DNA of 15,621 nt from Christensenella sp. UBA1214. Its GTDB lineage: Bacteria > Bacillota > Clostridia > Christensenellales > CAG-138. Positions within the stretch are counted from its first letter, which is position 1. Every line of letters begins with the position of its first letter. The stretch is from NCBI GenBank assembly GCA_002309375.1, contig DBXK01000009.1:7246-22866 (forward strand), given 5' to 3'. Both the position numbers and the translations under genes were made by a program. Under the pieces are notes generated by a model. It searched no databases. It was not told the DNA's origin and was given only the letters and a program-made list of their open reading frames with translations. Positions 14,739 through 15,621 of this stretch are shown piece after piece.

Positions 14739-14756
14739 AGGAAGTTATGCTATAAT
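14728..14756 (+). promoter_or_regulatory. Promoter of mraZ-rsmH (dcw cluster)
   Basis: TTGCTA (14728-14733) is followed after 17 bases by a consensus TATAAT (14751-14756). Transcription should start near 14763, giving a leader of about 50 bases before mraZ. The -35 lies inside the MraZ box array, which points to autoregulation. Confidence 0.8.
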
Positions 14757-14791
14757 GTGGGTAATATTCCACCAAAGTGGTAATATATTCC
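14757..14791 (+). repeat. Imperfect direct repeat in the mraZ leader
   Basis: GTGGGTAATATTCC (14757-14770) recurs as GTGGTAATATATTCC (14777-14791), 20 bases apart. The CCACC between them (14769-14773) can pair with the nearby GTGG or with GGTGG in the mraZ ribosome binding region (14802-14806). The role is unknown. Confidence 0.5.
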
Positions 14792-14813
14792 GAAATGGAA
14801 AGGTGGTGTTGGC

Positions 14814-15287
14814 ATGCTTCTGGGTAAATCCTTCAATACTCTCGATTCGAAGGGTCGTCTTTTCGTGCCCGTAAAATGGCGTGTCGACCTCACCGATCAC
14901 GTTGTTTTGCTTTACGGTTTCGGGAACACACCCGACGAAAAATATCTTCAGCTCATGAGCTACGACAAGTTCCTCGAGCTGACCCGTGCGGTGGACTGTC
15001 TGCACCCCACCGACCTCACTTTCATCAAGGCAAAGCGTTTCATTTTCCCCAATGCAGAGGAGCTGAATCCCGATAAGCAGGGCCGTATCCTGATCCCCCA
15101 GGAGCTTGCGAAATACGCGAGCCTCAATCTTTCGAGCGACCTGATCCTTCTCGGCCTCAGCGACCATGTTGAGATCTGGAATCCCGAGCTTTACGAAAAG
15201 ATCCGTTCCGAATACGATTTCGGACAGTTTGCAGAGGACATGCAGTCCCTTGCCGACAGAAGCAGCGACGCGCCCGCCGCAAGGTGA
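14814..15287 (+). CDS. mraZ: Transcriptional regulator MraZ
   Basis: A 157-residue DNA-binding protein of the AbrB-like swapped-hairpin class that forms ring oligomers and controls the dcw cluster. The N-terminal half has the characteristic G-K-S-F-N-T-L-D-S-K-G-R start, with the D-x-x-x-R motif Asp11-Arg15. The second half repeats it as Asp87-Arg91 in DKQGRILIP. The length is slightly above the usual 140-150 because of a Ser/Ala-rich tail. The ATG follows AAAGGTGG by seven bases. Its own predicted operator, three AAGTG-type boxes, overlaps the promoter upstream, so autoregulation is expected. rsmH begins five bases downstream, so they share an operon. Confidence 0.97.
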   Translation: MLLGKSFNTLDSKGRLFVPVKWRVDLTDHVVLLYGFGNTPDEKYLQLMSYDKFLELTRAVDCLHPTDLTFIKAKRFIFPNAEELNPDKQGRILIPQELAKYASLNLSSDLILLGLSDHVEIWNPELYEKIRSEYDFGQFAEDMQSLADRSSDAPAAR

Positions 15288-15292
15288 TCCCA

Positions 15293-15621
15293 ATGGAAAG
15301 CTGCTATCATGTGCCGATCATGCTCGATGAAGTGCTCGACCTTCTCCGGCCTGAGCGCGGCGGCGTCTTTGTTGACGGCACTCTCGGCGGCGGCGGTCAC
15401 AGTGAAGGCATTCTGAAGCGCCTCGGCGAAGGCGGAAAGCTCTTCGGCATCGACCGCGACAGCGATGCGATCGCCGAAGCCGGAAGCCGGCTCGCCTCCT
15501 ATCCCGCTTTCACACCGGTCCACGGTAATTTTTTTGAAATGAAGAGGCTGCTCGCGCCCCTCGGCGTGACCGGCGCGGACGGCATCCTCCTCGATCTCGG
15601 CGTCAGCTCCCATCAGCTGGA
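15293..15621 (+). CDS. rsmH: 16S rRNA (cytosine(1402)-N4)-methyltransferase RsmH (MraW), 5' part
   Basis: The first 109 residues of a methyltransferase whose full length is normally about 310; the rest lies beyond the right edge. Conserved blocks are Y-H-V-P-I-M-L-D-E-V-L at 5-15, the SAM loop DGTLGGGGHS at 28-37, the acidic ribose-binding strand GIDRD at 52-56, HGNF at 77-80 and LLDLGVSSHQL at 99-109. It N4-methylates C1402 in the 30S P site. The ATG is preceded by AAGGTGA, which overlaps the mraZ stop codon, with a five-base gap between the genes. This is the standard second gene of a dcw cluster. Confidence 0.97.
   Translation, partial: MESCYHVPIMLDEVLDLLRPERGGVFVDGTLGGGGHSEGILKRLGEGGKLFGIDRDSDAIAEAGSRLASYPAFTPVHGNFFEMKRLLAPLGVTGADGILLDLGVSSHQL

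Overview
The window reads as a chromosomal housekeeping region of a Gram-positive, single-membrane bacterium, most likely a GC-rich member of the Bacillota (class Clostridia). The reasons are strong GGAGG-type ribosome binding sites, a PP2C phosphatase / PASTA kinase / RsgA / Rpe block, an MraZ-headed division and cell-wall (dcw) cluster, and lipoprotein signal peptides with Gly/Pro/Thr-rich tethers. The genus cannot be told from the sequence. I see no rRNA, tRNA, CRISPR, insertion sequence or integrase. No gene-free stretch exceeds 300 bases.

Layout, right to left. At the right end the + strand carries mraZ (14814-15287) and the start of rsmH (15293 to the edge), which is the front of a dcw cluster. 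They follow a sigma-A-type promoter whose -35 region is covered by three MraZ-box repeats with an exact 10-bp period. A 271-bp divergent intergenic region separates them from a minus-strand maf gene. maf is followed by a divergent MreB-like gene in the maf-mreB order, but no mreC or mreD comes next. The MreB-like protein has lost the paired glutamates and the second glycine-rich phosphate loop expected of an active MreB. This unit ends at a terminator near 12780-12821.

A second minus-strand promoter (about 12722-12756, with tandem TATAAT boxes and a palindrome in its spacer) then drives a tightly packed run: def, fmt, rsmB, rlmN, PP2C phosphatase, PASTA kinase, rsgA, rpe and a ParC/GyrA-type topoisomerase subunit. 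Many junctions are 4-base stop/start overlaps. The run joins formyl-methionine handling (Def, Fmt), rRNA/tRNA methylation (RsmB, RlmN), cell-wall-responsive Ser/Thr phosphorylation (kinase and phosphatase), ribosome maturation (RsgA), pentose phosphate metabolism (Rpe) and DNA topology.

Left of the topoisomerase gene a 91-bp gap holds two hairpins with the same stem sequence. Two lipoprotein genes follow: a PstS-family solute-binding protein without transporter genes in view, and a large repeat-containing lipoprotein that runs off the left edge.

The observations most worth checking are the degenerate MreB-like protein with a hairpin over its ribosome binding site, the tandem interchangeable hairpins before the PstS-like gene, the edge-truncated repeat lipoprotein, and a perfect DnaA-box 9-mer beside the maf promoter.
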